From: Pseudomonadota bacterium
GTDB taxonomy: Bacteria > Pseudomonadota > Gammaproteobacteria > Burkholderiales > Burkholderiaceae_C
Assembly (NCBI GenBank): GCA_020161145.1
Contig: JAIUPQ010000011.1
Coordinates: forward strand, 1-57,284
Reading direction: 5' to 3'
DNA: 57,284 nucleotides
Part shown: piece after piece, positions 1 to 9,334 of the stretch
Layout of the letters: the number at the start of each line of letters is the position of its first letter
Position numbering within the stretch: position 1 is the stretch's first letter
The notes under the pieces: generated by a model
What the model saw: the letters and a program-made list of their open reading frames with translations, nothing else
Told to the model about the DNA's origin: nothing
Databases searched by the model: none
Position numbers and translations under genes: made by a program

Positions 1-143
1 ACAACGTGATTGCCACCCTGCGCGGCGAGGCCCAGGCCGAGACCGACGGCCGCGCCGGCCTCCAATCGCTGGAGCTGCTGGTGGCGCTGTACCGCTCGGC
101 GCGCGACGGCCAGCGCGTGGCGCTGCCACTGGAGCGCGGATGA
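1..143 (+). CDS. wbpB: C-terminal end of a Gfo/Idh/MocA-type sugar dehydrogenase, WbpB-like (5' truncated by window edge)
   Basis: Reading from base 3, an open frame of 46 residues (starting [11 protein letters not shown] and ending ALPLERG) runs to TGA at 141-143. The ending, with a [15 protein letters not shown] helix, is typical of the C-terminus of Gfo/Idh/MocA oxidoreductases, where this helix precedes a short tail. WbpB-type enzymes oxidise C3 of UDP-GlcNAcA in the route to di-N-acetylated mannuronic acids. Identification rests mainly on context: the next genes encode the WbpD, WbpE and WbpI steps of that route. The stop codon overlaps an ATG at 140 (ATGA), the junction into which the downstream repeat array fits. 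Only the tail is visible, so family assignment is moderate. Confidence 0.6.
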   Translation, partial: NVIATLRGEAQAETDGRAGLQSLELLVALYRSARDGQRVALPLERG

Positions 144-370
144 AGCCCCCACGCTCACGTTGTTCGCTGCCCCCCGAGGGGGCGTGCGCGCCCTTCGGGC
201 GGCCGGGCGGGCGCGCAGAAGCCCCCACGCTCACCCTGTTCTCTGCCCCCCGAGGGAGCGGGCGTGCCCTTCGGGCGGCCGGGCGGGCGCGCATGAAGCC
301 CCCACGCTCACGTTGTTCGCTGCCCCCCGAGGGGGTGTGCGCGCCCTTCGGGCGGCCGGGCGGGTGCGCA
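141..370 (+). repeat. Three tandem copies of a 76-77 bp GC-rich repeat between wbpB and wbpD
   Basis: Units are 141-217 (77 bp), 218-293 (76 bp) and 294-370 (77 bp). Each begins (T)GAAGCCCCCACGCTCAC, contains the near-palindrome GCCCCCCGAGGGGGC or a variant, and ends GGCCGGGCGGGCGCGCA. Units 1 and 3 differ at only a few positions; unit 2 is more diverged. The array starts at the TGA of the upstream gene and ends one base into the ATG of the next (ATG 370-372). Removing it leaves an ATGA overlap, like other junctions in this locus. One frame stays open through all three copies, from ATG 140 to TGA 371-373 (77 codons). A dispersed intergenic element of this lineage, amplified locally, is the simplest reading. 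Confidence 0.9.
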
Positions 371-948
371 TGACCACCATCCACCCCACGGCCATCGTCG
401 ATGCAGGGGCCCAGCTGGGCGAGGACTGCCGCGTCTGGCACTGGGTGCACATCAGCGCCGGGGCCCGGGCCGGCAAGGGCTGCTCGTTCGGCCAGAACGT
501 CTACGTGGGCCACGACGTGGTCATCGGCGACCGCGTCAAGATCCAGAACAACGTCAGCGTCTACGACGCGGTGACGCTGGAGGACGACGTGTTCTGCGGC
601 CCCAGCATGGTGTTCACCAACGTGCACAACCCACGTGCGGCCGTGGTGCGCAAGAGCGAATACCGGCGCACGCTGGTCAGGCAGGGCGCCACGCTGGGGG
701 CCAACTGCACCATCGTCTGCGGCGTGAGCATCGGCCGCTACGCCTTCGTCGGCGCGGGGGCGGTGGTCACCCACGACGTGCCCGACTTCGCGCTGATGGC
801 GGGCGTGCCCGCGCGCCAGATCGGCTGGATGAGCCGCCATGGCGAGCGGCTGCCGCTGCCGCTGGAAGGCGACGGCGAAGCCACCTGCCCGCACACCGGC
901 GAGCGCTACCGGCTGCAAGGCGGCCACCTGACCTGCGAGGCCACATGA
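370..948 (+). CDS. wbpD: UDP-sugar N-acetyltransferase, hexapeptide-repeat (WbpD-like)
   Basis: This 192-residue protein is a left-handed beta-helix acetyltransferase. Hexapeptide repeats start directly at the N-terminus ([13 protein letters not shown]) and run to about residue 150, with the [20 protein letters not shown] stretch typical of WbpD/WlbB enzymes. WbpD acetylates the 3-amino group of UDP-2-acetamido-3-amino-uronic acid using acetyl-CoA, in the cytoplasm. The start is the ATG at 370, which follows the repeat array; the open frame extends further upstream but only through repeat sequence, so that extension is not believed. Its stop overlaps the start of the aminotransferase (ATGA), consistent with one operon wbpB-D-E-I. 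Substrate is inferred from neighbours. Confidence 0.85.
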   Translation: MTTIHPTAIVDAGAQLGEDCRVWHWVHISAGARAGKGCSFGQNVYVGHDVVIGDRVKIQNNVSVYDAVTLEDDVFCGPSMVFTNVHNPRAAVVRKSEYRRTLVRQGATLGANCTIVCGVSIGRYAFVGAGAVVTHDVPDFALMAGVPARQIGWMSRHGERLPLPLEGDGEATCPHTGERYRLQGGHLTCEAT

Positions 949-2045
949 GCAGCATCCCTTTCATTGACCTCAAGGCCCAGTACGCCGCGCTGCGCGAGCC
1001 GATCAACGCCCGCATCCAGCGCGTGCTCGACCACGGCCAGTACATCATGGGCCCCGAGGTGGGCGAGATGGAGCAGCGGCTTGCTGCCTACACCGGTACC
1101 AAGCACTGTGTCAGTGTCGCGAGCGGCACCGAGGCCTTGCTCATCAGCCTGATGGCGCTGGGCGTGGGGCCGGGTGATGAAGTCATCACCTCGCCGTTCA
1201 CCTTCGTTGCGACGGCCGAAGTCATCGTGCTGCTGGGCGCCACGCCCATCTATGTGGACGTGGAGGCCGACACCGGCAACCTTGATGCCACGCTGCTCGA
1301 AGCCGCCATCACCCCGCGCACCCGCGCCGTCATGCCGGTCAGTCTCTACGGTCAGTGCGCCGATATGGACGCCATCGGCGCCATTGTGGCGCGGCATGGG
1401 AACATCCCGGTGATCGAGGACGCCGCACAGAGTTTTGGCGCCGAATACCACGGCCGAAAAAGCGGCGCTCTCTCCACCATCGGCTGCACCAGCTTCTTTC
1501 CCAGCAAGCCGCTGGGCTGCTATGGCGACGGCGGCGCGCTGTTCACCGCCGACGAGGCCCTCGCCCAGGCCTGCCGCGAGATCCGCGTGCACGGCCAGAG
1601 CCAGCGCTACGTGCACACCCGCGTGGGCGTGGGCGGGCGCATGGACACGCTGCAATGCGCCATCGTGCTGGCCAAGCTCGAACGCTTCGAGTGGGAGGTG
1701 CATGAGCGGCTGACCATCGGGGCGCGGTACAACGCGCTGCTGGATGAAGCCGGCATCGCGCGCATCCAGCAAAAAACCGGACGCACCAGCGTGTTCGCGC
1801 AATACACAGTGCTTGTGCACGACCGCGAGCGCGTGCAGGCGGCGCTGAAGGATATCGGCGTGCCGACGGTCGTACATTACCCGGTGCCACTGAACGAGCA
1901 ACCGGCCTACAAAGATCGCAGCCCTGTGCGGCCGACGCCGGTGGCAGCCGAGCTGGCGCGACGGGTAATGAGTTTACCGATGAGTGCGGATTTGAGCGGG
2001 GTCGAGCAACGTCGGGTCGTGCAGGCACTTATAGGGGCGGTGTGA
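945..2045 (+). CDS. wbpE: DegT/DnrJ/EryC1-family PLP aminotransferase (WbpE-like)
   Basis: A 366-residue sugar aminotransferase of normal family length. Visible landmarks are the substrate-phosphate region GTEALLISL (61-69), the EDAAQSFGA motif near 158-166 that contacts PLP, and the Schiff-base lysine K188 in FFPSKPLG. WbpE transfers an amino group from glutamate to the 3-keto sugar made by WbpB, giving UDP-GlcNAc(3NH2)A for WbpD to acetylate. It starts at an ATGA overlap with wbpD and ends at a TGATG overlap with the epimerase gene. Base composition falls near its 3' end, which may mark the boundary between conserved locus edge and lower-GC cassette. Confidence in family is high; the exact sugar is inferred from context. 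Confidence 0.9.
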   Translation: MSSIPFIDLKAQYAALREPINARIQRVLDHGQYIMGPEVGEMEQRLAAYTGTKHCVSVASGTEALLISLMALGVGPGDEVITSPFTFVATAEVIVLLGATPIYVDVEADTGNLDATLLEAAITPRTRAVMPVSLYGQCADMDAIGAIVARHGNIPVIEDAAQSFGAEYHGRKSGALSTIGCTSFFPSKPLGCYGDGGALFTADEALAQACREIRVHGQSQRYVHTRVGVGGRMDTLQCAIVLAKLERFEWEVHERLTIGARYNALLDEAGIARIQQKTGRTSVFAQYTVLVHDRERVQAALKDIGVPTVVHYPVPLNEQPAYKDRSPVRPTPVAAELARRVMSLPMSADLSGVEQRRVVQALIGAV

Positions 2046-3121
2046 TGAAAGTCGTGAGCGTGGTGGGTGCCCGCCCTCAGTTCATCAAGGCAGCAGCGGT
2101 GTCTCGAACCATCCGCTCCAGCTATGGTGAACAGCTGGTCGAGGTGCTGGTGCATACCGGACAACACTTTGATCACAACATGTCCGCGGTGTTTTTCGAG
2201 GAACTTGGCATTCCGGCGCCGGCACACGATCTTGGGATATCGGGCGGCACACACGGTGTCATGACGGGGCGCATGCTTGCATCCATTGAAGCCGTGTTGA
2301 TGGGGGAGCGCCCCGACTGGGTGCTTATTTATGGCGACACCAATTCCACTCTAGCGGCGGCCCTTGCGGCGGCCAAATTGCACGTTCCGATTGCCCACGT
2401 CGAAGCGGGATTGCGCTCGTTCAACAACCGGATGCCGGAGGAGATCAATCGCGTTTTGGCGGACCGTATTTCCACGCTGCTGTTCTGCCCCTCCGATGCT
2501 GCCGTGCGCCATCTAGCCAATGAGGGCATTCACCGAGGGGTCAGCAACGTCGGTGACGTAATGTTCGACGTGTCGCTGTACTTCCGCGAGCAGGCTGAGC
2601 AGCGCAGCACTATCCGCACGAAGCTGGGCCTGGAGCCCTCGGCTTATGTGCTGGCGACCTGTCATCGGGCTGAAAACACAGATGATCCCAAGCGATTGTG
2701 CGAGATCATGGCCGGCCTCCAGGTCATTGCCCGTACCATGAAGGTTGTGCTGCCGTTGCACCCACGCACGAGACAGGTGCTGGCCACGCAGGGCCTGTTG
2801 GGGACACTTGACGGCATGGTGATAATAGAACCATTATCTTTTCTGGACATGATCGCGCTGGAGCAGTCTGCTGCGGCCATCGTGACCGATTCTGGCGGCG
2901 TGCAGAAAGAAGCCTTCTTCTTCCAGGTGCCATGCGTCACCATACGCGATGAAACCGAATGGGGCGAAACCGTCGATCTGGGCTGGAACCGCTTGGTGGG
3001 AGCCAACCGGGAGCGCATCGCTCAAACATTCAATGAACTGACCCCGGGGCAGCGCGACGTGTTCCCGTATGGGAATGGCACTGCCGCAGACAAGATCGTT
3101 CGCACCATCTTGGCGCACTGA
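2045..3121 (+). CDS. wbpI: UDP-GlcNAc 2-epimerase family, non-hydrolysing (WbpI-like)
   Basis: A 358-residue epimerase of the WecB/WbpI family. It shows the N-terminal VVGARPQFIKA signature, the GDTNSTLAAALAA loop, HVEAGLRS, and PEEINRVLADRIS, all characteristic of non-hydrolysing UDP-GlcNAc 2-epimerases. With WbpB, D and E upstream, the likely substrate is UDP-2,3-diacetamido-glucuronic acid, epimerised at C2 to the mannuronic form; plain UDP-GlcNAc to UDP-ManNAc is the alternative. I chose ATG 2045 over the in-frame GTG 2042 because ATG overlaps the aminotransferase stop by one base (TGATG). A second epimerase of this family, FnlC, is encoded at 11485 and serves another sugar. Confidence 0.85.
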   Translation: MKVVSVVGARPQFIKAAAVSRTIRSSYGEQLVEVLVHTGQHFDHNMSAVFFEELGIPAPAHDLGISGGTHGVMTGRMLASIEAVLMGERPDWVLIYGDTNSTLAAALAAAKLHVPIAHVEAGLRSFNNRMPEEINRVLADRISTLLFCPSDAAVRHLANEGIHRGVSNVGDVMFDVSLYFREQAEQRSTIRTKLGLEPSAYVLATCHRAENTDDPKRLCEIMAGLQVIARTMKVVLPLHPRTRQVLATQGLLGTLDGMVIIEPLSFLDMIALEQSAAAIVTDSGGVQKEAFFFQVPCVTIRDETEWGETVDLGWNRLVGANRERIAQTFNELTPGQRDVFPYGNGTAADKIVRTILAH

Positions 3122-3166
3122 CGACGGCGTCGGCGCGAGGTCCCTCTTGCAGAGCATGCGGCGTTC

Positions 3167-4606
3167 ATGAAAAAGAGCAATCTGAGTTGGTTCACGCTGG
3201 GCTCGTTGGCGTCAAGTTCACTCAGCTTTATCTCCATTCCCATCATCGCCTGGATGTTCAGTGACGCGGACATTGGCAAGGTGGCCTTGCTGATATCGAC
3301 CGCCGGTCTCGGAACCATCGTGTTCTCGTTGGGGTTGGATCAGAGCTACACGCGCGAATTCCACGAGGCGCCCGACCAAGCCACGCTGCTGCTCAATGCG
3401 GTAGTGCCCGGTGCGGCGTTGCTGACGTTGATTGCCGCCTTGCTCGTGGTTGCGCAGCCCACTTGGTTGTCTTGGGTGCTGTTCGGCCAACAGTCACTGG
3501 CGCTGAGCTTGTTCGTTATCGGCTATCTGGCTGTCGTGCTGATCTCGCGGTTCCTGAGTCTGGTCCACCGCATGCGGGAAGATGGCAAGCGGTATGCACT
3601 GAGTTTTCTGTTTGCCAAGATCACGTTCGTGGCGCTTGTGTGCTGGGCTTACACCAGGTCTTCAAGGGGGTTGTTTGATTTGCTGCTGGCGCACGGTGTT
3701 TCGGTGGCCGTGGGTCTGTGCTACTTGCTGATTACGACACAGCCTATCTGGTTGCGGATGCGACTGACACTACTAAGCCGGCCGCTTCAGTACAAGTTGT
3801 TGGCATTTGGCATACCGATGGCGACCTCAGGGCTGTTGTTTTGGGGGCTGGAGGGCGTTGACAAATTTATGTTGCGTTCCTTGTCCAGCTTCTCTGAACT
3901 GGGGGTGTACAGCATCGCGCTGAGCATTTCGGCTATGGCCAATGTGGCCACTTCGATGTTCACCACCATCTGGGTTCCGGTCGTGTACCGCTGGGTCTCG
4001 AATCGGGAAGATCTCTCACGCATCGATCAGGTGACGCGCCACATCTTGGCAGGGGCCGTGTTCCTGATCGGCACCACCGGAGCCTTGAGTTGGCTGCTGG
4101 AATATGCACTGCCTGAGCAGCATCGCGTGGTGCAGCACTTGATCACGGCTTGCATGCTGTGGCCGCTGTTCTACGCGCTGTCCGAAACCACGGGACTGGG
4201 CATCGCGATTACTCGCGCCACCCGGCTAGGTCTGGTGGTGGCCGTCGCGGCGCTGGCGGTTAACGTAGGGATCAATTTGATTTTGATACCCCGTTTCGGC
4301 AGCGGAGGAGCGACGGTATCCCTGGCGGTCGGTATCTGGGTATTTTTCGCGCTACGCACCGAGGTGTCGCATCGCATTTGGCGTCGCGTGCCACGTCGTG
4401 GCCTTTACATCTGGACTCTCACGTCTCTTGCACTGGCGTGTGCGCATGCGTTGCTGGGGCCCACCCAGCGCGCGGCAATGCTGGCCTGCTGGCTTGTTTT
4501 TTTAGTCTGTGCAGGCATCGCCTTTCGCAGCAGCGTTGCACAAGCCTGGTCTTTCGTCCTCATGCCGTTGCGCCGTTGGCGTAACCCACACCCTCTTGCC
4601 AAGTGA
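3167..4606 (+). CDS. wzx: Polysaccharide repeat-unit flippase (Wzx-like, PST/MOP family)
   Basis: A 479-residue, very hydrophobic inner-membrane protein with roughly 12-14 predicted spans along its whole length and charged short loops such as HRMREDGKR. Length, topology and position before glycosyltransferases and a polymerase-like protein fit a Wzx flippase, which moves undecaprenyl-diphosphate-linked repeat units to the periplasmic face. No signature residue proves this; Wzx proteins diverge strongly. It begins 45 bp after wbpI and its stop overlaps the next gene (GTGA at 4603-4606). GC content is low here: by hand count 30 of 60 bases in 3841-3900, against about three quarters in the housekeeping region, suggesting transfer. 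Confidence 0.8.
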   Translation: MKKSNLSWFTLGSLASSSLSFISIPIIAWMFSDADIGKVALLISTAGLGTIVFSLGLDQSYTREFHEAPDQATLLLNAVVPGAALLTLIAALLVVAQPTWLSWVLFGQQSLALSLFVIGYLAVVLISRFLSLVHRMREDGKRYALSFLFAKITFVALVCWAYTRSSRGLFDLLLAHGVSVAVGLCYLLITTQPIWLRMRLTLLSRPLQYKLLAFGIPMATSGLLFWGLEGVDKFMLRSLSSFSELGVYSIALSISAMANVATSMFTTIWVPVVYRWVSNREDLSRIDQVTRHILAGAVFLIGTTGALSWLLEYALPEQHRVVQHLITACMLWPLFYALSETTGLGIAITRATRLGLVVAVAALAVNVGINLILIPRFGSGGATVSLAVGIWVFFALRTEVSHRIWRRVPRRGLYIWTLTSLALACAHALLGPTQRAAMLACWLVFLVCAGIAFRSSVAQAWSFVLMPLRRWRNPHPLAK

Positions 4607-5820
4607 GGGGGCGGGCTGTGCATGTCTTGTTTATTCCTTCCTGGTATCCAGCGTATCCTGGCGATATGGCGGGCTGCTTTTTCAGAGAGCAGGCACGGGC
4701 CCTTCTGGATCATGGGATAAAGGTGGGTGTTCTAACGCCAGCATTCCGATCTCTCAGCAGGTGGCAGGCATTGTTTGAGGGAGGATGGGGCCTACAGGCT
4801 GAACAGGATGAGGGCATTGAAACCCTCCGTTTTCATGGCGTGAGGGCATTCTCATGGTCTCATGCATTGAACATGCGGTTCTGGGAGCGTACCGGCTTGT
4901 ATGCGTTTGAGACCTACCAACGCCGCTTCGGCCGACCCGATGTCTTGCATGTGCATGCCATGATCTTCGGGTTGGCTTGGGCTGCTGCCATTCGGCGTCG
5001 GCATGACATCCCCTTTGTGGTGACGGAGCACAGCTCGGAATTCCTGCGCAACGAAATCAAGGAACCGCTGCTGGCCTATTTGACCAAACAGGCAGCCCAT
5101 GCGTCTCGCCTTTTTGCAGTTTCCCGCGCATTGTGCAGCTCTGTGCAATCTCAGGTGCCTGCACCGATAGGCGGAACTTGGACGGCGATGCCGAATATGG
5201 TGTCATCTCGATTTGATACGGTGTTGCGGGATGCCGGTGCGGTACAGGCTGGGCGACAGCACCGTCGCCTGCTCAGCATTGCGGGGTTGCACGCGAACAA
5301 AGGGCACAACCACCTGTTGCAGGCACTTCGTCTGGCCACTGACGCGGGAGGTGAGTTCCGCCTGCGAATTGGAGGCAGCGGACCGCAGGAGAGGCCGTTG
5401 AGGCAACTGGCGGCGGACTTGGGACTGGCCGACCGGGTCACGTTTCTTGGGCACTGCACCCGCGAACAGGTGGTTCAGGAGATGACGCTGGCCGATGCGC
5501 TGGTGATATCAAGCAATCACGAGACCTTTGGCGTGGTGGCTATCGAGGCGCTGATGAGCGGCACACCTGTGGTTAGCACGCGCTGTGGCGGCCCGGAAGA
5601 CATCATTGAAGAGGGCCGAGATGGCTATCTGGTCGCCAAGAATGACCCGACTGCTTTGGCGCAAGGTCTGTTGCGCCTGAGCCGCGAGCAAACACGTTTT
5701 GACCCAGGCGAGTTGCGGCAGCGCTGCGTGGCGCGCTTTGCCGAGGCGGCATTTGCCCGCCGACATGCCGAGGTCTATGAGGAAGTGGTTGCATGCGCGT
5801 CAATAGGGAGTCAGGTGTGA
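4603..5820 (+). CDS. Glycosyltransferase family 4 (GT-B)
   Basis: A protein of about 405 residues with two Rossmann halves. The N-terminal half starts HVLFIPSWYPAYPGDMAG, a common GT4 opening, and contains VTEHSS. The C-terminal half shows IAGLHANKGHNHLLQAL, RIGGSGPQ, VTFLGHC and the donor-site block NHETFGVVAIEALMSGTPVVST. It probably adds one sugar to the lipid-linked repeat unit at the cytoplasmic membrane face; donor and linkage cannot be read from sequence. The start is GTG at 4603 (GTGA overlap with wzx) or GTG at 4618, which would begin just before HVLFIP; both are in frame and neither has a decisive ribosome site. The stop overlaps the next start by one base. Confidence 0.85.
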   Translation: MRGRAVHVLFIPSWYPAYPGDMAGCFFREQARALLDHGIKVGVLTPAFRSLSRWQALFEGGWGLQAEQDEGIETLRFHGVRAFSWSHALNMRFWERTGLYAFETYQRRFGRPDVLHVHAMIFGLAWAAAIRRRHDIPFVVTEHSSEFLRNEIKEPLLAYLTKQAAHASRLFAVSRALCSSVQSQVPAPIGGTWTAMPNMVSSRFDTVLRDAGAVQAGRQHRRLLSIAGLHANKGHNHLLQALRLATDAGGEFRLRIGGSGPQERPLRQLAADLGLADRVTFLGHCTREQVVQEMTLADALVISSNHETFGVVAIEALMSGTPVVSTRCGGPEDIIEEGRDGYLVAKNDPTALAQGLLRLSREQTRFDPGELRQRCVARFAEAAFARRHAEVYEEVVACASIGSQV

Positions 5821-7097
5821 TGCGTCACGCGCCGCGCTCTGCCTGGCTGTTCATTGCCATCGTGCTGTTTCATGCACCCACCATCGCACTGAGCGGTGTC
5901 GCGGCGCTGGCTCATGCACTTCTCGGTCTGGCCTTGCTCCTGTACGGTGGGGCGCTGGTTCTGCGTGCGCTGATGACGGGCCGCGTGGCCTGGGTCGGCG
6001 GATTGCCCACCTTCGCCGCGGTCTGGCTGCTCTGCGGGTTGGGTGTGCTGTACGCGCTAGTGGATTCGGGTAACTTCGTGGTGAAGATGAAGTTCCTTGC
6101 CCCGTTTGCCATGTTGCCGCTGATGTGGGCAGCCTGCTCGGAGTTGGCGACAACGGCAAACGGGCGTCGCGTGATGAGCAGGCTGCTGCTGCTGTATGTG
6201 TTGGTCGAATTGTTCATCGTTCTGTTGCAAGCGGCTTACTTCCTGGTGGGGGTGGGTCTACCGCCGGGTGAACTGTACGAGTCCATGATTCCGGGTTCGC
6301 AGTTCAATGGTAATAATCTGGCGACGATCGTGGTGTTGCTGAGCATCTTCTACAACGCCACTTCAGATGACGCGCTGCGCGTGGAGCGGTTTCTGTTCCA
6401 TGTGGCGGTGATCTCGATTCTGGTAATCATGTTCTCCCGATTGGCGCTGCTGCTCTATACCGCCGATCGCTTGCGTACGATGAACTGGCGCCAGACCGCG
6501 CGGATCGGCGCGACGTTGCTGGCATTGGCGGCAGCGTCGTTTGCGATCAGCCAGATCGACTACACAGGCAACGCAACCATCGATGCTAGCCTCTACAAAG
6601 CCAAATCGCTGGCCACCATCGCCGAGATGGGTTTCGATGCAGACAGTTCCACATCGAGCCGTAGCCAGTCTTATCGCCACTTCATTGAGCAATTGGGTCA
6701 ATTGGGCATGGGCTCAGCAGCAATACTGAATTACGCCATGTTCACTTCGAATGCGCTTTTTGACGATGGAGCGCTGTATGTCAACCCGCACTCTATGGTG
6801 ATCGAATTCGGTTACTGGATGGGCTGGCCGGGGCTGCTGGCGCTGGGCTCGTTCATGCTGGTCGTCTACCTGCGGCCTAGCCAGGGCAGCTGGGCGCAGC
6901 GTACCTTTATCCTGCTGACTGTTCTGATCGCGTCGTCCATACCATCATCTGCCATTCCTCTGCCATCGCTGTGGCTGGGCCTGTTGTTGCTGGGCATGCT
7001 TGGTGCGTTTGACCCACCGCTGCACGTGAACACTCTTGGACCTTCTAGAGCAGACCACCGGGTGCGGCCAACGATTCAATCGATGCAAGTGCGATGA
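5820..7097 (+). CDS. wzy: O-antigen/polysaccharide polymerase-like membrane protein (Wzy candidate)
   Basis: A 425-residue protein with about ten hydrophobic spans and a larger hydrophilic loop around residues 250-320. The block NPHSMVIEFGYWMGWPG after that loop resembles the Wzy/ligase family pattern in which a histidine-containing segment follows the periplasmic loop. It is the only polymerase-like protein in the locus, so it probably links repeat units in the periplasm under control of the Wzz protein at 13829. I chose ATG 5820 (TGATG overlap with the glycosyltransferase stop) over ATG 5793. A WaaL-type ligase is the main alternative; location inside the cassette favours Wzy. Confidence 0.7.
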   Translation: MRHAPRSAWLFIAIVLFHAPTIALSGVAALAHALLGLALLLYGGALVLRALMTGRVAWVGGLPTFAAVWLLCGLGVLYALVDSGNFVVKMKFLAPFAMLPLMWAACSELATTANGRRVMSRLLLLYVLVELFIVLLQAAYFLVGVGLPPGELYESMIPGSQFNGNNLATIVVLLSIFYNATSDDALRVERFLFHVAVISILVIMFSRLALLLYTADRLRTMNWRQTARIGATLLALAAASFAISQIDYTGNATIDASLYKAKSLATIAEMGFDADSSTSSRSQSYRHFIEQLGQLGMGSAAILNYAMFTSNALFDDGALYVNPHSMVIEFGYWMGWPGLLALGSFMLVVYLRPSQGSWAQRTFILLTVLIASSIPSSAIPLPSLWLGLLLLGMLGAFDPPLHVNTLGPSRADHRVRPTIQSMQVR

Positions 7098-8356
7098 CGA
7101 GTCACGTTGTATTCATCACCGCCGGCGAATGGCCGGCACAAAAGGGCCTGCTGGTGTCTCAAGTTCTGGAGACGGCACGCGCGCTGCAATCCAAGGGCTA
7201 TACCTCATCCTGGCTGGCTGCGATTCCACTGCTGTCGCGCGTCAAGCGCTTGGTGCTGCGGGATCATGACTTGCAATGGCTACAAGCTGAATGCCAACGT
7301 GCCGGCATCGTGTTCGAGTGCTGCACCATCCCTGTCACGCTTGGCAGCCCTTGGTCCATGCCGATACGTCGGTGGTGGCACAGGCGTGTCGCGCGTTACG
7401 CATTGAACGGACCGGTCACTCAGGTGGCTGCCGGCGTGGCAACCATTTTGCATGCCCGTAGCTACTACGCGGCAGAAATCGGGTTGTTGCTGCGCACATT
7501 GATTGGCGCGCAGTTTCCAGACCGGCAAGTGGTTTCATCATTCGACATGCGCAGTTTTCTCGGGCCGGAGAGCCCAATGGGGCATGGCATATTTGGCGCA
7601 GTCAACTACGGCTTCATCAAAATGCTAGAATTTGACTTGGTCCGAGGTAGCGACGTGGCATTTTTGCCTGTGCATGTGGGTCGCCGTCAGTATAAAGAAG
7701 AGACTGGTTTGGATATTGCTCATGCACCTATACAGGGGCTGGATCGCGAACCCGGTTGGCGGGCGGACTTTGAGTTGCGCTGGGTCAGGCGACGCATTGG
7801 CTATTCTGGCTCGGTAGGTCAATGGCACGATCCCGTGCTGTTACGACAGATATTCGATCTTTTCCCCCTGTTCCACCCCCAATTGGCCAGTAAACCCATC
7901 GAGGCATTTGCTGGGTTAGATTGCGAATTGTATCGGCAAACGGAGTTGCCGGCCTACTACGACGGTCTGTTGGCCTTGGTCATTCCCGGGTTGGCCAGGG
8001 TCGAGGGCTACTACCGAACCCTGCAAATGCGTTGCAATCTATTTTCCACCAAGGCGGCTGAAGCACTGTCACGTGGGGTTCCACTTATCGTGTCCTCTGA
8101 GTTGGAGGAATTGGCTGACTTTGTGCGGTCGCACGAGTGCGGCATCGTTGTCGAATTGCGCAACGGCCGGCCGTCGTTGCCTGCGGGGCTCGACCTGGAT
8201 TCCCCGGCCTTCTGGAAGAGACTCACAGCCAACGCCATGCTGGTAGGGGCATCATTCGAGCGCAAGGTGGTCATCGGCGTTTATGAACGTGCATGGCAGA
8301 CTGCCCTCGAACGGTGGCATGGTCACGCAGATCATCTTCAGAAGGATCAGGCATGA
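7094..8356 (+). CDS. Putative glycosyltransferase, GT-B fold
   Basis: A 420-residue protein starting at an ATGA overlap with the polymerase gene. The N-terminus (HVVFITAGEWPAQKG, then VLETARALQSKG) resembles the acceptor half of GT4 enzymes. Near residues 315-345 the segment FSTKAAEALSRGVPLIVSS matches the nucleotide-sugar half, where the second acidic residue of the usual EX7E motif is kept loosely. The middle (SGSVGQWHDP) resembles the loop that opens the second domain. It probably adds a sugar to the growing repeat unit. It is more divergent than the other transferases here, so specificity is unknown. GC content is low, matching the surrounding cassette. Confidence 0.7.
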   Translation: MTSHVVFITAGEWPAQKGLLVSQVLETARALQSKGYTSSWLAAIPLLSRVKRLVLRDHDLQWLQAECQRAGIVFECCTIPVTLGSPWSMPIRRWWHRRVARYALNGPVTQVAAGVATILHARSYYAAEIGLLLRTLIGAQFPDRQVVSSFDMRSFLGPESPMGHGIFGAVNYGFIKMLEFDLVRGSDVAFLPVHVGRRQYKEETGLDIAHAPIQGLDREPGWRADFELRWVRRRIGYSGSVGQWHDPVLLRQIFDLFPLFHPQLASKPIEAFAGLDCELYRQTELPAYYDGLLALVIPGLARVEGYYRTLQMRCNLFSTKAAEALSRGVPLIVSSELEELADFVRSHECGIVVELRNGRPSLPAGLDLDSPAFWKRLTANAMLVGASFERKVVIGVYERAWQTALERWHGHADHLQKDQA

Positions 8357-9255
8357 AGATTGGCTTCACATTCACCAACTACAACAATTCGCTCTTGAGC
8401 ATTCAAGCCGCGCAGTCGATTGCTGCCCATCACGGCGATTGTGATTACCAAATAATATTGGTAGACAACGCCTCCACTGAGGCAGAGCGCCGCATCCTGG
8501 CTGCACCCGGCACACTACCACCATATTGCGACGTGGTATGGAATGCAGACAATGTGGGCTACTTCGGTGGATTGAACCTAGGTCTTGCAGCCTTGCGTTC
8601 GGGGGCGTCTGATTACGATGCCATCGTTATTGGCAACAATGACCTCGTGTTTGAAGCCGACTTTTTCGCTGCGCTGCAGCGCAGGTCAGACGTGTTGGCA
8701 CGGTATCCTGTTTTGGCGCCCAACATCATCACGCTGGACGGTCAGCATCAAAACCCGCACGTGCTCGTCGGCATCAGTCGTTTTCGAGAGATGGTCTGGG
8801 ATCTCTACTTCGCCCACTTTCGCCTTTCGCAGCTTATTGGCTGGGCTGCAAATCGGGCACGCGCGTATGTCGGACGAAAAGACCATCTTGCGTACGCTGA
8901 TGAAGGTGTGATTTATGCAGGATATGGTGCTTGCTACATTCTGACGCCATGCTTTTGGTTGCACTATGCTCAACTATGGTCACCAGGTTTTCTAATGGGG
9001 GAGGAGTTTTATCTGGCACGCCAGCTTGCTGCCAAGGATGAGCAGATGTACTACGTGCCTGATATTCTGGTTCGTCATTATGATCATGCCACTGTATCTA
9101 AGTTACCCAGCCGCCGCTTGTGGGAGATGACTCGTCAGTACCATCGTATCTATCGTTTTTTTATTAGTCCCTACCGAATCATCATGGATAACGGCAAGTC
9201 GCCTGCTGATTACGATCTCAGCGTAGGCACGAAAGTCAGGCTTCCTCTCATTTGA
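8353..9255 (+). CDS. Glycosyltransferase family 2 (GT-A, rhamnosyltransferase-like)
   Basis: A 300-residue GT2 protein. It opens KIGFTFTNYNN, continues with the nucleotide-binding ILVDNASTEAE, the WNADNVGYFGGLNLGL segment that many family 2 enzymes share, and IGNNDLVFE, where NND takes the place of the usual metal-binding DXD. A C-terminal acidic stretch (MGEEFYLARQL) fits the catalytic-base region. The start is ATG 8353 (ATGA overlap with the previous gene); the upstream in-frame extension to 8293 lies inside that gene and is rejected. This gene has the lowest GC content in the window: by hand count 27 of 60 bases in 8881-8940. A 79-bp gap without visible features follows. Confidence 0.85.
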   Translation: MKIGFTFTNYNNSLLSIQAAQSIAAHHGDCDYQIILVDNASTEAERRILAAPGTLPPYCDVVWNADNVGYFGGLNLGLAALRSGASDYDAIVIGNNDLVFEADFFAALQRRSDVLARYPVLAPNIITLDGQHQNPHVLVGISRFREMVWDLYFAHFRLSQLIGWAANRARAYVGRKDHLAYADEGVIYAGYGACYILTPCFWLHYAQLWSPGFLMGEEFYLARQLAAKDEQMYYVPDILVRHYDHATVSKLPSRRLWEMTRQYHRIYRFFISPYRIIMDNGKSPADYDLSVGTKVRLPLI

Positions 9256-9334
9256 AGAGCGGCACGCCGCAATCCATCCCGCAAGCAGGAAACTGTATTG
9301 ATGCGGAATTGACTGACAGCGAAGAGTTCATTTC

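Noticed and set aside
141-370. CRISPR array or transposon end
   Set aside because: Units are contiguous without spacers, there are only three, and no cas or transposase gene is nearby.
906-1901. Long antisense frame opposite the aminotransferase gene
   Set aside because: The + strand encodes a complete DegT aminotransferase with its PLP lysine; the antisense product shows no family pattern.
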